From: Candidatus Atribacteria bacterium
Lineage (GTDB): Bacteria; Atribacterota; Atribacteria; Atribacterales; JASGLU01
Direction: 5' to 3'
DNA length: 49,449 bases
NCBI GenBank assembly: GCA_030156825.1
Contig: JASGLU010000005.1
Coordinates: forward strand, 1 to 49,449
The translations under genes and the position numbers were made by a program. Of the stretch, positions 15,618-24,600 are shown piece after piece. The notes under the pieces are model-generated. The model ran no database searches. It had not been told where the DNA came from and saw only the letters and a program-made list of their open reading frames with translations. Within the stretch, counting starts at the first letter, position 1. Every line of letters starts with the position of its first letter.

Positions 15618-16130
15618 ATGGAATTTATGGAAGTGGTTCGCAATCGGAGAAGTGTAAAAAAGTTTCGAGCGGAAGCAGTAGCAGAAGAAGATTTGAAAGA
15701 TATTTTAGAAGCTGCTCGGTTAGCTCCTTCGGCTGCTAATATTCAACCTTGGAAATTTATAGTGGTAAAAAATGACAAAAAGAAGAGACTGATTGGCCAG
15801 GCCTGTTCATCTCAGGAGTTTGTGGGAGAAGCTCCGGTGGTAATTGTAGCCTGTGCTACTTCACGCGGGGTTATGATTGGTAAGTATATGGAAAGCTGGC
15901 CAATTGATGTGGCTATTGCTTTTACTCACCTTATCTTAGCTGCCTGGAATAAAGGCTTGGGAACTTGTTGGATTGGTGATTTCAATGAGGACCGGATAAA
16001 AGAGCTTTGTGAAATACCTCCTGAAGTGCGAGTGGTGGCTATTACCCCTTTGGGCTATCCGGTGAAAGTGCCGCAAGCCACTCCTCGCCGTCCCTTAGAT
16101 AAAATTGTTTCAGAAGAGGTTTTTTCTTAG
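15618..16130 (+). CDS. Nitroreductase family FMN-dependent oxidoreductase
   Basis: 170 residues, a compact nitroreductase. Motifs are MEFMEVVRNRRSVKKF at the start (FMN-phosphate-binding Arg and Ser), LAPSAANIQPWKFIVV, and WNKGLGTCWIGDFNED, plus VRVVAITPLGYPV near the end. Members form homodimers with FMN at the interface and reduce nitro compounds, flavins or quinones with NAD(P)H; the physiological substrate here is unknown. GAGAGGAGG precedes the ATG at about 10 bases. It is followed after three bases by DUF951 and ychF. Confidence 0.88.
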   Translation: MEFMEVVRNRRSVKKFRAEAVAEEDLKDILEAARLAPSAANIQPWKFIVVKNDKKKRLIGQACSSQEFVGEAPVVIVACATSRGVMIGKYMESWPIDVAIAFTHLILAAWNKGLGTCWIGDFNEDRIKELCEIPPEVRVVAITPLGYPVKVPQATPRRPLDKIVSEEVFS

Positions 16131-16133
16131 GAT

Positions 16134-16370
16134 GTGGTATTCTTGCCAGTGGTACGAATTGAGGTAGATGATATTCTTTTCTTAAAGAAAAAGCATCCTT
16201 GTGGGGGAAATAGCTGGAAGGTAACCAGAGTAGGGGCCGATATTGGTATTCGCTGCCTTACCTGTCAGCGTTTTGTTATGGTTCCCCGGCGGAAGATTGA
16301 AGGAAAAATTTTAGAAATTGAGCGGCAAGGACGAAGATTGAAGCCGCACCAGAGTTTAGTGGAGGTTTGA
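16134..16370 (+). CDS. DUF951 family small protein
   Basis: 78 residues or slightly fewer, since GTG 16134 and TTG 16143 are both possible starts. The DUF951 pattern DILFLKKKHPCGGNSWKVTRVGADIGIRCLTCQRFVMVPRRKIE is complete, including the Cys-Gly-Gly and C-x-x-C that may bind a metal. The family is widespread in Firmicutes and relatives and frequently lies beside ychF, as here, where the genes abut with no gap. Function unknown, possibly connected with translation. Confidence 0.85.
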   Translation: MVFLPVVRIEVDDILFLKKKHPCGGNSWKVTRVGADIGIRCLTCQRFVMVPRRKIEGKILEIERQGRRLKPHQSLVEV

Positions 16371-17471
16371 ATGGGGTTAAAAGCTGGCATTGTAGGTTTG
16401 CCCAATTCTGGTAAAACTACTTTGTTTAACTTGCTTACCCGGGGCAAGGCCCAGGTGGCTAATTATCCTTTCTGCACTATTTCCCCCAATGTGGGAGTGG
16501 TAGAGGTGCCTGACCCGCGATTGGAAGTTTTAGCCTCTCTTCTTCAACCTCCCCGGGTGGCAAAGGCTACAATTGAGTTTGTAGATGTGGCCGGGTTGGT
16601 AGAAGGAGCCAGCCGGGGAGAAGGTTTGGGAAATCAGTTTTTGAGTGCTATTCGGGGAGTAGACGCGGTAATCCATGTTCTTCGCTTTTTTGGAGAAACT
16701 CAAGTTCCCCATGTTTTGGGAAAAACTGATCCAATCCGAGATCGGGAGATAGTAGACCTTGAACTTTTGTTAGCCGACCTTGAGGTAATAGAGCGTCGAT
16801 GGGAAAAAGTTGAGGATTTATCTCGCAAAGTTCGAGATCACAAGCTGGAAGTTGAAAGGGAAACCTTAAAACGATGTCGAGCGGCGTTGGAGAAGGGTAT
16901 CCCTCTTCGCAACCTGACTTTTTCGGAAGAGGAAAAAGTTATTCTTAGACCGTTTCAGTTGATTACTCTCAAACCCATTCTTTATTTAGCCAATTTGGAT
17001 GAAAGGGAAGAGTCTAAAACCAGCTGGGGAAAGGCCCGTCCTTATTTTGCTCAAAGAGGGGAGAAGTTGCTTGCTCTTTTCACCAAGCTGGAAGAAGAGT
17101 TAGAAGAAATTCCTCCGGCAGAACGAGGGCCTTTTCTGCAAGAGTTTGGTATTACCGAGGAAGGTTTGGATGTGGTAATAAGGGAAGTTTATGACCTTTT
17201 AGGGCTCATAACTTTTTTTACCTCTGGGGACAAAGAACTTCGGGCTTGGGAGCTTCCTCGGGGGAGCACCGCCCCCCAAGCAGCAGGAAAAGTTCATACC
17301 GATATGGAGCGGGGTTTTATCCGGGCAGAAGTAATTAATTATTTAGAGCTGGTAGAGCTGGGTTCCTTGGAAAAGGCCCGTCAAGAGGGCAAAATTCGCT
17401 TAGAAGGTAAAGATTACCGGGTTCAAGACGGAGACTTAGTCTACTTTAGGTTTGCCCCTACTGAACAATAA
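16371..17471 (+). CDS. ychF: Obg-like ATPase YchF
   Basis: 366 residues, standard length. The G1 loop GLPNSGKTTLF, G3 DVAGLVEGASRGEGLGN and the altered G4 motif LANLDE (in place of NKxD, giving ATP preference) identify YchF/OLA1. A helical coiled insert lies mid-protein, and the C-terminal TGS domain reads TFFTSGDKELRAWELPRG. YchF binds ribosomes and affects oxidative-stress responses. The start codon follows the DUF951 stop immediately. A large repeat-rich gap follows, and no clear terminator is seen. Confidence 0.95.
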   Translation: MGLKAGIVGLPNSGKTTLFNLLTRGKAQVANYPFCTISPNVGVVEVPDPRLEVLASLLQPPRVAKATIEFVDVAGLVEGASRGEGLGNQFLSAIRGVDAVIHVLRFFGETQVPHVLGKTDPIRDREIVDLELLLADLEVIERRWEKVEDLSRKVRDHKLEVERETLKRCRAALEKGIPLRNLTFSEEEKVILRPFQLITLKPILYLANLDEREESKTSWGKARPYFAQRGEKLLALFTKLEEELEEIPPAERGPFLQEFGITEEGLDVVIREVYDLLGLITFFTSGDKELRAWELPRGSTAPQAAGKVHTDMERGFIRAEVINYLELVELGSLEKARQEGKIRLEGKDYRVQDGDLVYFRFAPTEQ

Positions 17472-18142
17472 AGAGACAAAGAACTTTTTCCATAATTCCT
17501 CTTTCAGAAAAGGATAAAATGTTGATGCTGGGAAAAACACCCGGGGTGTCTGTTGTATTAACCCAAGTTGTGGATTTTTATCAGAAAACTCTCCCTGTTT
17601 ATAGTACACCTACCCTGGAAATACACCAGGATAGCAGCCTACGGCGTAAGATAAAAAGATTAAAGAACAAAGATAAAAATACTAACCAAGGAAGGGAAAA
17701 CGCCTTCGGCAATAAGGGGGTAAACCCCCTTATCAACCCCGACTATCAGGGGGGGGCGCTGCCCCCCTTATAACCCCCCGAAAGACAAAGACTAAAAATA
17801 AAAGGCAAAGGCTTAAAAAACGAAAAACTGAAAGGATAGACCACTATTGTTTCTCCAAGATTATGTTGAATTCTGTTTTCATTGTTATCTGGTGCTGCGA
17901 AGGGGTATGGCCGTCTATCCTTATCTATCAGTCTTTTATAATCTGGGTTACTCGAAAATGAGAATCCCCAAAAGAAAAGACCTGATATAGGCTGATTTTT
18001 GGAACTTATGGTACAACTTGGGTTAATACAGTAAATGGAAGACGAATGATATATGCTATAATGAGAAAACTTTGCTTTAAGGGTAAGGTTCTGCGGTAAA
18101 AACGATTCCAACGGATATATGTAAACTAAGGAGGTTAGACTT
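17472..18142. repeat. Mosaic intergenic repeat locus 3 (modules C, D, A and inverted B)
   Basis: About 670 bases with no credible gene. In order: module C (17558-17589, with AACCCAAGTTG then TTATCAGAAAA), a small CCTGG/CCAGG hairpin near 17614, module D (about 17704-17790: GGCAATAAGGGGGTAAACCCCC, a G8/C6 hairpin around GCGCTGC, then TAACCCCCCGAAAG), module A (17832-17922 with AAGGATAGAC/GTCTATCCTT ends), and module B inverted (17925-18027). Two open frames here are low-complexity by-products of the repeats. This is the richest assembly of the family in the window. Confidence 0.75.
18054..18062 (+). promoter_or_regulatory. Extended -10 promoter of the aldo/keto reductase gene
   Basis: TGCTATAAT matches TGn-TATAAT, 81 bases before the ATG and immediately downstream of repeat module B. 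No -35 hexamer is evident. Confidence 0.45.
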
Positions 18143-19126
18143 ATGAATTATCGAGTTTTTGGCCGGTGTGGTTGGGCTATAAGTGAGATTGGTTTCGGGT
18201 CATGGGCTATTGGTGGAGGTTGGGGTAAGGTAGAAGAAAAAGATGCTCTTTTGGCTCTCCACGAAGCTATCGATCAAGGGGTTAATTTTATAGATACGGC
18301 CGACGTATACGGAGATGGCAGAAGCGAGCGCTTGATTGCTCAGATTAGAAAAGAGCGGAAAGAAGAAATTAAAGTAGCTACCAAAGCCGGCAGAAGGCTT
18401 TCCCCTCATGTAGCTGCGGGATACAATCGGGAAAACCTGCGGTCTTTTGTGGAGCGAAGCCGGCGTAATTTGGAAGTGGAAACAATTGACCTTTTACAGC
18501 TTCACTGTCCACCTACTGAAGTTTATTACCAGCCTCAGGTGTTTGAAGCTTTAGATGAAATGGTGGCAGAAGGTAAAATTCGCTACTATGGGGTTAGTGT
18601 TGAGAAAGTGGAAGAAGGCTTGAAGGCAATTGAGTATCCAGGGGTAAAAAGTGTGCAAATTATTTTTAATATGTTTCGTCAACGTCCTTGGGAGCTGTTT
18701 TTCCAGGAGTGCCGGAAAAAGAAAGTGGCAACTATTGTCCGGGTTCCCTTAGCCAGTGGTTTACTTACTGGTAAAATGAGCCGGGATACTACTTTCCCTC
18801 CCGATGACCATCGAAATTATAATCGCCAGGGGCAGGCTTTTGACCGGGGGGAAACTTTTGCTGGAGTGGACTTTGAAAAAGGTTTACAAGCGGTGGAAGA
18901 GCTAAAGGCCTTAAAGCCAGAAGGGTTTACCATGGCCCAGTTTGCCTTAAAGTGGATTTTGATGTTTTCTGAGGTAAGTACAGTTATCCCGGGAGCCAAA
19001 AATCCAGCTCAAGCACGTGATAATGCCCAAGCTTCAATTCTTCCCCCGCTTACAGAAGAGGTTATGGAAAAAGTAGAAGAAATCTACCGGAAATATATTA
19101 AATCCGATGTTCATCAAAGGTGGTAA
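18143..19126 (+). CDS. Aldo/keto reductase
   Basis: 327 residues forming a (beta/alpha)8 barrel. The catalytic tetrad can be traced: Asp and Tyr in DTADVYGDGRSE, Lys in VATKAGR, and His in LLQLHCPP. The NADP(H)-binding C-terminus includes VSTVIPGAKNPAQARDNAQA. It resembles the YajO/Tas or general oxidoreductase subgroup of AKRs; the substrate is unknown. AAGGAGG lies about nine bases ahead of the ATG. It is separated from upstream ychF by the large repeat locus and has its own extended -10 promoter. Confidence 0.9.
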   Translation: MNYRVFGRCGWAISEIGFGSWAIGGGWGKVEEKDALLALHEAIDQGVNFIDTADVYGDGRSERLIAQIRKERKEEIKVATKAGRRLSPHVAAGYNRENLRSFVERSRRNLEVETIDLLQLHCPPTEVYYQPQVFEALDEMVAEGKIRYYGVSVEKVEEGLKAIEYPGVKSVQIIFNMFRQRPWELFFQECRKKKVATIVRVPLASGLLTGKMSRDTTFPPDDHRNYNRQGQAFDRGETFAGVDFEKGLQAVEELKALKPEGFTMAQFALKWILMFSEVSTVIPGAKNPAQARDNAQASILPPLTEEVMEKVEEIYRKYIKSDVHQRW

Positions 19127-19181
19127 GAAAAACAGAAAGCACTGTTTATTAGTAAGATAACCTGGGAAAGGAAGGCAATTG

Positions 19182-20042
19182 ATGGGTAAGCTTATAATTT
19201 ATGAGCGACCAGCTTTGGTCGAGCCAATTATGATTATGGGTTTTTCCGGTTGGATGGATGGGGGTAGCGTCTCCTCCGGAACGGTAGCTTATCTTCGGGA
19301 AAAATTTGACGCCCGCTTACTGGCAGAGATAGACCCGGAAGATTATTACATCTTTAACTTTCCGGGGACTATGGAAGAGGTGGCTCAGTTTCGCCCTTAT
19401 ACTAAGATGGAAGATGGTTTGGTAACTGAGTTTGTCTATCCGAAGAATGAATTCCATTATGCTCCAGAGAGTAATTTGGTTTTTTTCTTTGGTAAGGAGC
19501 CTAATTTGCGATGGGAAGATTTTTCTGAACAAATTATGACTTTGTGTAACCAGATCGGGATAAAAACAATATTTTTTGTGGGAAGCGTTAGTGGACTTAC
19601 TCCCCATACTCGAGAACCCCGGATTCTCTGTTCTTTTTCGGATGCCGAGCTTAAATCCCGATTTGAAAAATTTGAGGTCGGATTTTCTGATTACCAGGGC
19701 CCAGCCAGTATAGTAACCCTTCTTCTCAATAAAGCTTGGGACCGAGAGTTAAAATTTATAAGCTTGGTGGTGGAAATTCCTATGTATGTTAAAACCACTA
19801 ATCCAAAAGGCATTCGCTCCAGCTTACGGATTATGGCTCCTTTTTTGAAGGTTGACTTGGACTGGGTCGATGTCGATGATATGTGTGATGAGTTCGAGCG
19901 GAACATTGACCAATTAGTGAGCAAATACCCTGACTTGGCAGAGCAAATCAAAGTATTAGAAGAAAACTACGATAAAGAAATCGTGGGGGACGATCAAAGT
20001 TTCAAGGAATGGCTGAAACGTAGGGGAATTGACTTTTTGTAG
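19182..20042 (+). CDS. PAC2 family protein
   Basis: 286 residues. Recognisable PAC2 features are the start IYERPALVEPIMIMGFSGWMDGG, the IDPEDYYIFNFPGT segment, and the glycine-containing IFFVGSVSGLTPHTREP stretch. In eukaryotes and archaea PAC2-fold proteins help assemble proteasomes. In bacteria they occur in several lineages, including some without proteasomes, and the role is unknown. No proteasome subunits are present here. The start at ATG 19182 has GGAAAGGAAGG upstream; TTG 19179 is in frame but closer to that site. The gene sits directly before the secE-nusG operon, which has its own promoter. Confidence 0.8.
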   Translation: MGKLIIYERPALVEPIMIMGFSGWMDGGSVSSGTVAYLREKFDARLLAEIDPEDYYIFNFPGTMEEVAQFRPYTKMEDGLVTEFVYPKNEFHYAPESNLVFFFGKEPNLRWEDFSEQIMTLCNQIGIKTIFFVGSVSGLTPHTREPRILCSFSDAELKSRFEKFEVGFSDYQGPASIVTLLLNKAWDRELKFISLVVEIPMYVKTTNPKGIRSSLRIMAPFLKVDLDWVDVDDMCDEFERNIDQLVSKYPDLAEQIKVLEENYDKEIVGDDQSFKEWLKRRGIDFL

Positions 20043-20074
20043 TGACCTGATTGGCGAAAAAGAGATAGATATAA

Positions 20075-20103
20075 TTGACAGGTGAGAGATAAAAAATTAT
20101 AAT
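20075..20103 (+). promoter_or_regulatory. Consensus sigma-70 promoter of the secE-nusG-rplKA operon
   Basis: TTGACA at 20075-20080, exactly 17 bases, then TATAAT at 20098-20103. Both hexamers match the consensus perfectly, as expected for a highly expressed translation operon. The leader to the secE start is about 85 bases. Confidence 0.85.
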
Positions 20104-20194
20104 GCCCATTGCACTATCTGGATTATTTTATCTAATTTTTCTGTTTTCCGGTAGGATTGGGCCTAAAGAAAAGACAGAGGATGGGTGAAGAGTA

Positions 20195-20389
20195 GTGATT
20201 AAGTGGTTCCGTTCTTTGAAAAATTATTTTAGCGATGCTTGGAATGAACTCAGGAAAGTAACCTGGCCAAGCAGAAAAGAGCTTATTAATAGCACTTTAA
20301 CTGTTTTAGTGGTGATTATGGTTATGGGGGTTCTCCTGGGAGTAGTTGACCTGGTCCTTACTTCTTTGATTGGTTTATATTTAAGATAG
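20195..20389 (+). CDS. secE: Preprotein translocase subunit SecE
   Basis: 64 residues, the short single-helix form usual outside enterobacteria. The amphipathic signature WNELRKVTWPSRKELINST precedes one transmembrane helix (LVVIMVMGVLLGVVDLVLTSLI). SecE clamps SecY in the inner-membrane translocon. GTG 20195 has GGGTGAAGAG upstream. The usual neighbours rpmG (L33) and tRNA-Trp, which often precede secE, are not here. nusG follows after 22 bases. Confidence 0.95.
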   Translation: MIKWFRSLKNYFSDAWNELRKVTWPSRKELINSTLTVLVVIMVMGVLLGVVDLVLTSLIGLYLR

Positions 20390-20411
20390 AGTAGTTGAAG
20401 GACGGTAAGAT

Positions 20412-20936
20412 ATGGAGAAAAGTTGGTATGTGGTTCACACTTTAGCTGGAAGTGAACACAAAGTTAAAGCTAATTTGGAACGCAGAATTGCTTCCATGGG
20501 TATGCAGGATCAAATTTTCCGAGTAGTGGTTCCGATGGAAGAAACAATTGAGGTGAAGCGTGGAAGGAAGCGTTTTACCAAAAAGAAAGTATTTCCCGGT
20601 TACGTTATGGTAGAGATGGTTATGAACGATCGTTCCTGGTATGTGGTCAGAAATACCCCGGGGGTGACCGGTTTTGTGGGTTCAGGTATGAGACCTGAAC
20701 CGTTGAGCGAAAGCGAAGTTAAGGTGATTCTCCGTCAGACAGGGGTAGAAAAAGGTAAACCCCGGCTGGACATTGAAAAGGGAGAGGCGGTTAAAGTTAT
20801 TTCTGGCCCCTTTTTGAACTATAATGGCACGGTGGAAGCAGTCGATCACGAGAAAGGAAAAGTTACGGTCCTGCTTTCAGTTTTTGGACGAGAGACGCCG
20901 GTAGAGTTGGAATTTTCTGATATTGAGAAACTATAA
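20412..20936 (+). CDS. nusG: Transcription termination/antitermination factor NusG
   Basis: 174 residues. The NGN domain starts [19 protein letters not shown] and includes [11 protein letters not shown] and [10 protein letters not shown]. The C-terminal KOW domain begins near [22 protein letters not shown]. NusG binds RNA polymerase and couples it to Rho or ribosomes. Standard position between secE and rplK. Confidence 0.97.
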   Translation: MEKSWYVVHTLAGSEHKVKANLERRIASMGMQDQIFRVVVPMEETIEVKRGRKRFTKKKVFPGYVMVEMVMNDRSWYVVRNTPGVTGFVGSGMRPEPLSESEVKVILRQTGVEKGKPRLDIEKGEAVKVISGPFLNYNGTVEAVDHEKGKVTVLLSVFGRETPVELEFSDIEKL

Positions 20937-20950
20937 AGAGGTGGGTTTTT

Positions 20951-21379
20951 ATGGCTAAAAAAGTGATAGCCTTGATCAAACTGCAGATTCCTGGGGGAAT
21001 GGCTACCCCCGCTCCTCCGGTTGGCCCAGCGCTGGGACAGCACGGAGTAAATATTATGGAATTTTGTAAAGCTTTTAATGCCCAAACGGAAAAAGACCGG
21101 GGGGTATTAACTCCGGTAGAGGTTACGGTTTACCAAGACCGATCCTTTACCTTCATTTGTAAGACCCCTCCGGCTTCATTTTTACTTAAGCAAGCTATTG
21201 GTCTGGAAAAGGGTTCAGGTGAGCCAAACCGGGTGAAAGTGGGTAAAATTACCCAGTCCAAGGTAAGAGAAATTGCGGAAAAGAAGATGGTTGATTTGAA
21301 CGCCAATGATGTTGAAGCGGCTATGAAAATTATTGAAGGAACTGCCCGCAGTATGGGAATAGAAGTGGTTAAGGGATAA
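20951..21379 (+). CDS. rplK: 50S ribosomal protein L11
   Basis: 142 residues. The N-terminal domain carries [35 protein letters not shown], the thiopeptide-binding segment. The C-terminal rRNA-binding domain ends [21 protein letters not shown]. It forms part of the GTPase-associated centre with L10 and L12. AAGAGGTGG precedes the ATG. Confidence 0.97.
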   Translation: MAKKVIALIKLQIPGGMATPAPPVGPALGQHGVNIMEFCKAFNAQTEKDRGVLTPVEVTVYQDRSFTFICKTPPASFLLKQAIGLEKGSGEPNRVKVGKITQSKVREIAEKKMVDLNANDVEAAMKIIEGTARSMGIEVVKG

Positions 21380-21398
21380 AATTGTAAGGAGGAGCAAG

Positions 21399-22115
21399 AT
21401 GACAAAAGTAGGTAAACGATATTTAGAAAACAGCCAGAAGGTGGAGCCGGGAAAACTTTACGATTCAGCTACTGCTGTAGACCTGGTAAAAGCAATGGCC
21501 AACGCCCGATTTGATGAGACGATAGAATTAGCAGTCAATTTGGGGATCGATCCTAAACAATCCGACCAGCAAATACGAGGAGCAGTTTCTCTGCCCCACG
21601 GTAGTGGTAAAAGCGTGCGGGTGCTCGTGTTTGCTCAAGGAGAGAAAATTAAAGAAGCCGAACAAGCGGGAGCCGATTATGTAGGGGGAGAGGAGCTGGT
21701 AGATAAAATTCAAAATGGTTGGTTGGAATTCGATGCCGTTATTGCCACTCCTGACATGATGCGTATAGTAGGGCGTTTGGGGAAAGTGTTAGGCCCAAGA
21801 GGGCTTATGCCTAATGCCAAAGTGGGGACGGTCACTTTTGATGTAGCAGAGACGGTAAAAGAACTCAAAGCCGGCCGGGTAGAAATCCGCAACGATAGAT
21901 ATGGCAATGTTCATGTGGCTATTGGCAAGGCTTCTTTTTCTCGGGATGCTCTTTTAGAAAATTTTTGGGCAGTGTTAGATACCCTTTTGCGATTGAAACC
22001 AGCTTCTGCCCGAGGGCGTTATTTGAAGAAGATTGTCCTCTCTTCTACCATGAGTCCTGGAGTAAAAATCGATCCCAACCTGGCTTTGTCTGAGCTGGAA
22101 AAAAGGGTGGCCTGA
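21399..22115 (+). CDS. rplA: 50S ribosomal protein L1
   Basis: 238 residues, normal length. Typical stretches are [50 protein letters not shown] and [20 protein letters not shown]1 builds the stalk near the E-site and in many bacteria represses its own operon by binding the L11 mRNA leader; no such site was identified here. AAGGAGG lies upstream of the ATG. Confidence 0.97.
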   Translation: MTKVGKRYLENSQKVEPGKLYDSATAVDLVKAMANARFDETIELAVNLGIDPKQSDQQIRGAVSLPHGSGKSVRVLVFAQGEKIKEAEQAGADYVGGEELVDKIQNGWLEFDAVIATPDMMRIVGRLGKVLGPRGLMPNAKVGTVTFDVAETVKELKAGRVEIRNDRYGNVHVAIGKASFSRDALLENFWAVLDTLLRLKPASARGRYLKKIVLSSTMSPGVKIDPNLALSELEKRVA

Positions 22116-22125
22116 TAATAAACTT

Positions 22126-22235
22126 AAAAATTGGCTAAATTTGAATACGGTTTAGGCCCGAGAACCGGGGGCGTTAGCTCAAATATCCCGGGGAGGTTGA
22201 AAGTGAAAGCTCCTGCGGGGGCTTTTTTTATTTTT
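22126..22235 (+). ncRNA. Ribosomal protein L10 leader with attenuator-like hairpin
   Basis: The 150-base gap before rplJ holds a structured leader. A GC-rich part includes GAGAACCGGGGGCGTTAGCTC and CCCGGGGAGGTTGAAAGTG. It ends in a terminator-like hairpin AAAGCTCC / GGGGCTTT (22206-22225) followed by a T-rich run. The arrangement matches L10 leaders, in which the L10-L12 complex binds the mRNA and adjusts rplJL expression. Assignment rests on position, layout and the hairpin. I did not score it against a covariance model. Confidence 0.7.
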
Positions 22236-22265
22236 TAAGTATGGAAAAGAAGGGAGGTTGAGAGC

Positions 22266-22799
22266 TTGGAGCGGAGTGATAAACTGAAATTGGTTGAGGA
22301 AATAAAGGATAAACTGGGGAAAAGCCGGGCGGTGTTTTTGGTAAATTACCAAGGAATCAATGTGGCAAATATGAACCAGCTGAGAAAAGAAGTAAAAAAA
22401 GCAGAAGGAGAAGTAAAGGTAGTAAAAAATACTTTAGCCCGGATCGCCTTAGATGAAACTCAGATTCCTCGGGATGACCAGATACTTCGGGGTCAAAATG
22501 CTTTTGCTTTTTCCTATCTTGATCCAGTAGAGGTGGCCAAGGTTCTTGACCAGTTTAAAAAGAAGACTTCTCAATTGGAAATTAAAGGTGGTTGGTTAGG
22601 CGGAAGATTAGTTCCTGTCGGGGAACTTGAAAGACTGGCTACTCTTCCCTCACGAGAAGTCTTGTTAGGTCAAGTAGTAGGAGGAATCGCTGCCCCTATT
22701 TCTGGGTTGGTGGGAGTGTTACAGGGGCTGCTGCGTAATTTGGTGTGGACATTAAAAGCGATTGAAAAAGAAAAAAGAGAAAAGGGGGAACAATCATGA
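22266..22799 (+). CDS. rplJ: 50S ribosomal protein L10
   Basis: 177 residues. The start [42 protein letters not shown] and the middle [13 protein letters not shown] are typical. The C-terminal helix that recruits L12 dimers is present. TTG 22266 is supported by GGGAGGTTGAGAGC directly upstream. rplL overlaps its stop by four bases, so L10 and L12 synthesis are coupled. Confidence 0.97.
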   Translation: MERSDKLKLVEEIKDKLGKSRAVFLVNYQGINVANMNQLRKEVKKAEGEVKVVKNTLARIALDETQIPRDDQILRGQNAFAFSYLDPVEVAKVLDQFKKKTSQLEIKGGWLGGRLVPVGELERLATLPSREVLLGQVVGGIAAPISGLVGVLQGLLRNLVWTLKAIEKEKREKGEQS

Positions 22800-23176
22800 C
22801 CAAAGAAGAAATTATGGAAGCTATTGAAAACATGACGGTTTTAGAGCTGGCCGATCTGGTGAAAGCTCTGGAAGAAAAATTCGGAGTTTCGGCGGCTATG
22901 CCGGTGGCAGCACAGGCAGCCGTGGCTCCGGGTGGAGCACCAGCGGCTGCGGCAGAAGAAGAAAAGACTGAGTTCGATGTGGTCTTAAAGAGTGCTGGCG
23001 GTCAAAAACTCCAGGTAATCAAGGAATTGAGAGCGATTACCGGATTAGGACTGAAAGAAGCCAAAGCCCTGGTGGATGGAGCTCCCAACACCATAAAGGA
23101 AGCAGCTACTAAAGAAGAAGCCGAAGAAATAAAGTCAAAACTGGAAGCGGTTGGAGCCGAAATTGAACTAAAGTAA
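22796..23176 (+). CDS. rplL: 50S ribosomal protein L7/L12
   Basis: 126 residues. The N-terminal dimerisation helix pair is followed by an Ala/Pro/Gly-rich hinge ([19 protein letters not shown]) and the conserved factor-binding domain [35 protein letters not shown]. It starts at an ATGA overlap with rplJ. A strong terminator follows, and rpoB/rpoC, the usual next genes, are absent. Confidence 0.97.
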   Translation: MTKEEIMEAIENMTVLELADLVKALEEKFGVSAAMPVAAQAAVAPGGAPAAAAEEEKTEFDVVLKSAGGQKLQVIKELRAITGLGLKEAKALVDGAPNTIKEAATKEEAEEIKSKLEAVGAEIELK

Positions 23177-23192
23177 GAACAAGCATCTTGTT

Positions 23193-23222
23193 AGGGCCCT
23201 CAAATGAGGGCCCTTATTTTTT
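23193..23222 (+). terminator. Rho-independent terminator after rplL
   Basis: Perfect 9-bp stem AGGGCCCTC (23193-23201) / GAGGGCCCT (23206-23214), loop AAAT, then TATTTTTT. It ends the ribosomal protein operon. Confidence 0.92.
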
Positions 23223-23357
23223 GGAGTAATAAAGGCTCAAGAGGTAGACGGCTTGCGGGGTAATCTATTCTTCGGTAAAACCGCTTATAACCCTCCATCC
23301 CTTGCCCCTTTCGCCTCATTCGAGCTGAAGGCGTGGGGGTTATAAAGAGATTTAGGA

Positions 23358-24290
23358 ATGACAAAAAAAGAAAGGGGTTTTCCTTTGATTAACCAGCCCT
23401 TAAAAGAAAACTCTGACCTTGGAGTAGTGAACCCCCATTTTCTGCTTTTTTTAGTTTCTTTAATCTGGGGGTTTAATTTCAGTGTTATAAAAGCAGGCAT
23501 TATGGCCTTTGGGCCGCTTTCTTTTACTTTTATTCGATTTGTTCTAAGCAGTTTTTTTATGGGTTTTGTCCTTTGGAGAAGAGAGGATAATTTTTGGATA
23601 GAAAAAAAGGATCTTCCTTATTTTATTTGGTTGGCCCTCTTAGGGTTTGGCATTTACCAACCGCTTTGGAGTTGGGGGCTAAAGTTAACTTTAGCCTCAC
23701 ATTCAGCGGTTATCCTTTCTCTTTCCCCCTTGGTGGTGTATTTGGTCGTTTTTTTCTACCGAGAAGAGAAAGTAGGGGCTAAAAATTTATTAGGGGTGGT
23801 TCTTGGATTTTTAGGGGTGTTACTTTTAGCAAGGCCAGGGGATACTTCTCATGCCGGAGATATTTTTTGGGGAGACCTTCTCACCTTGGGAGCGGCTATT
23901 TGTTGGGGATTATACGGTTATTTTAGCAAAAAGATGCTCCAAAAATATTCTCCCCTGAAAACCAGTACCTGGTCAGTTTTTTTGGGAGTGTTTTTTCTGT
24001 TTCCGGTTTGTTATTTTGAATTGACTACCGTTCAATGGTCTCATTTTAACGGATTGGTGATTTTCTCTCTTCTTTATGGTTCGATTTTAGCTTCTTTGGT
24101 GGCTTATATTCTTTGGTTAAATGGGGTTCAAAAAATCGGCGCTTCCCGTACTTCGGCTTATCAGTACTTGATTCAAGTAATTGGAGTAGTGGCGGCTTGG
24201 ATTATTTATCAAGATCCTGTAGGCTGGAATCTCCTATCAGGAATGGCCTTGATTAGTTTAGGCTTATGGTTAACTCAAGCCAAAGCTTGA
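23358..24290 (+). CDS. DMT-superfamily (EamA) permease
   Basis: 310 residues with about ten hydrophobic helices in two EamA repeats. The first begins HFLLFLVSLIWGFNFSVIKAGI and the second DLLTLGAAICWGLYGYFSKKML. Such transporters export or import amino acids, nucleotide sugars or other small metabolites; the substrate is unknown. ATG 23358 has only a weak ribosome-binding site; TTG 23385 is an alternative. The gene occupies the place where rpoB normally follows rplL, after a terminator and a 180-base gap that contains an imperfect TTATAACCC...GGGTTATAA inverted repeat (23283-23346). Confidence 0.88.
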   Translation: MTKKERGFPLINQPLKENSDLGVVNPHFLLFLVSLIWGFNFSVIKAGIMAFGPLSFTFIRFVLSSFFMGFVLWRREDNFWIEKKDLPYFIWLALLGFGIYQPLWSWGLKLTLASHSAVILSLSPLVVYLVVFFYREEKVGAKNLLGVVLGFLGVLLLARPGDTSHAGDIFWGDLLTLGAAICWGLYGYFSKKMLQKYSPLKTSTWSVFLGVFFLFPVCYFELTTVQWSHFNGLVIFSLLYGSILASLVAYILWLNGVQKIGASRTSAYQYLIQVIGVVAAWIIYQDPVGWNLLSGMALISLGLWLTQAKA

Positions 24291-24299
24291 TTGACTGAC

Positions 24300-24600
24300 T
24301 GGTAAAAAGGTAGACACCTATGCTGTCTGTAGCACCAGATAACAATGGAAATATAAGCTTTTGAGGTTCATTTTCACCCTCACCTTAATCCCTTTCCTCG
24401 GAGAGAGGAGATGGTAAAAATCCGCAACTTAGGTTGAATATTTGAGTTTTACAAACATTCAAGCGAGACCGAGGAAGTCTTTTCCTCTTTCCTTGGTGGT
24501 GTTTGTTCTTTGCTTTTTTTAGCTATAGGGGGTTTACTCTATTATTCGGCTACAAAAATAGGGAATTTTCTGGTAAAGATTTGCAACTTGGGTTAAAAGA
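24300..24600. repeat. Mosaic intergenic repeat locus 4 (inverted A, D and C modules)
   Basis: It begins with a degraded inverted module A (24306-24350: AAGGTAGAC...TGCTG...GCACCAGATAACAATGG). A CCTC...GAGAGG patch, an ACCGAGGAAG/CTTCCTCGGT-type hairpin remnant (24469-24500), inverted module D (24521-24550) and inverted module C (24566-24596) follow. Read on the minus strand the order is C then D, the same as at 17558-17790 and 49184-49255. Modules C and D overlap the last codons and stop of the YdcF-like gene. Confidence 0.7.

Noticed and set aside
17519-18111. Open frames on both strands within the large repeat locus
   Set aside because: They are made of repeat modules and G/C-run hairpins, lack ribosome-binding sites and show low-complexity protein sequence.
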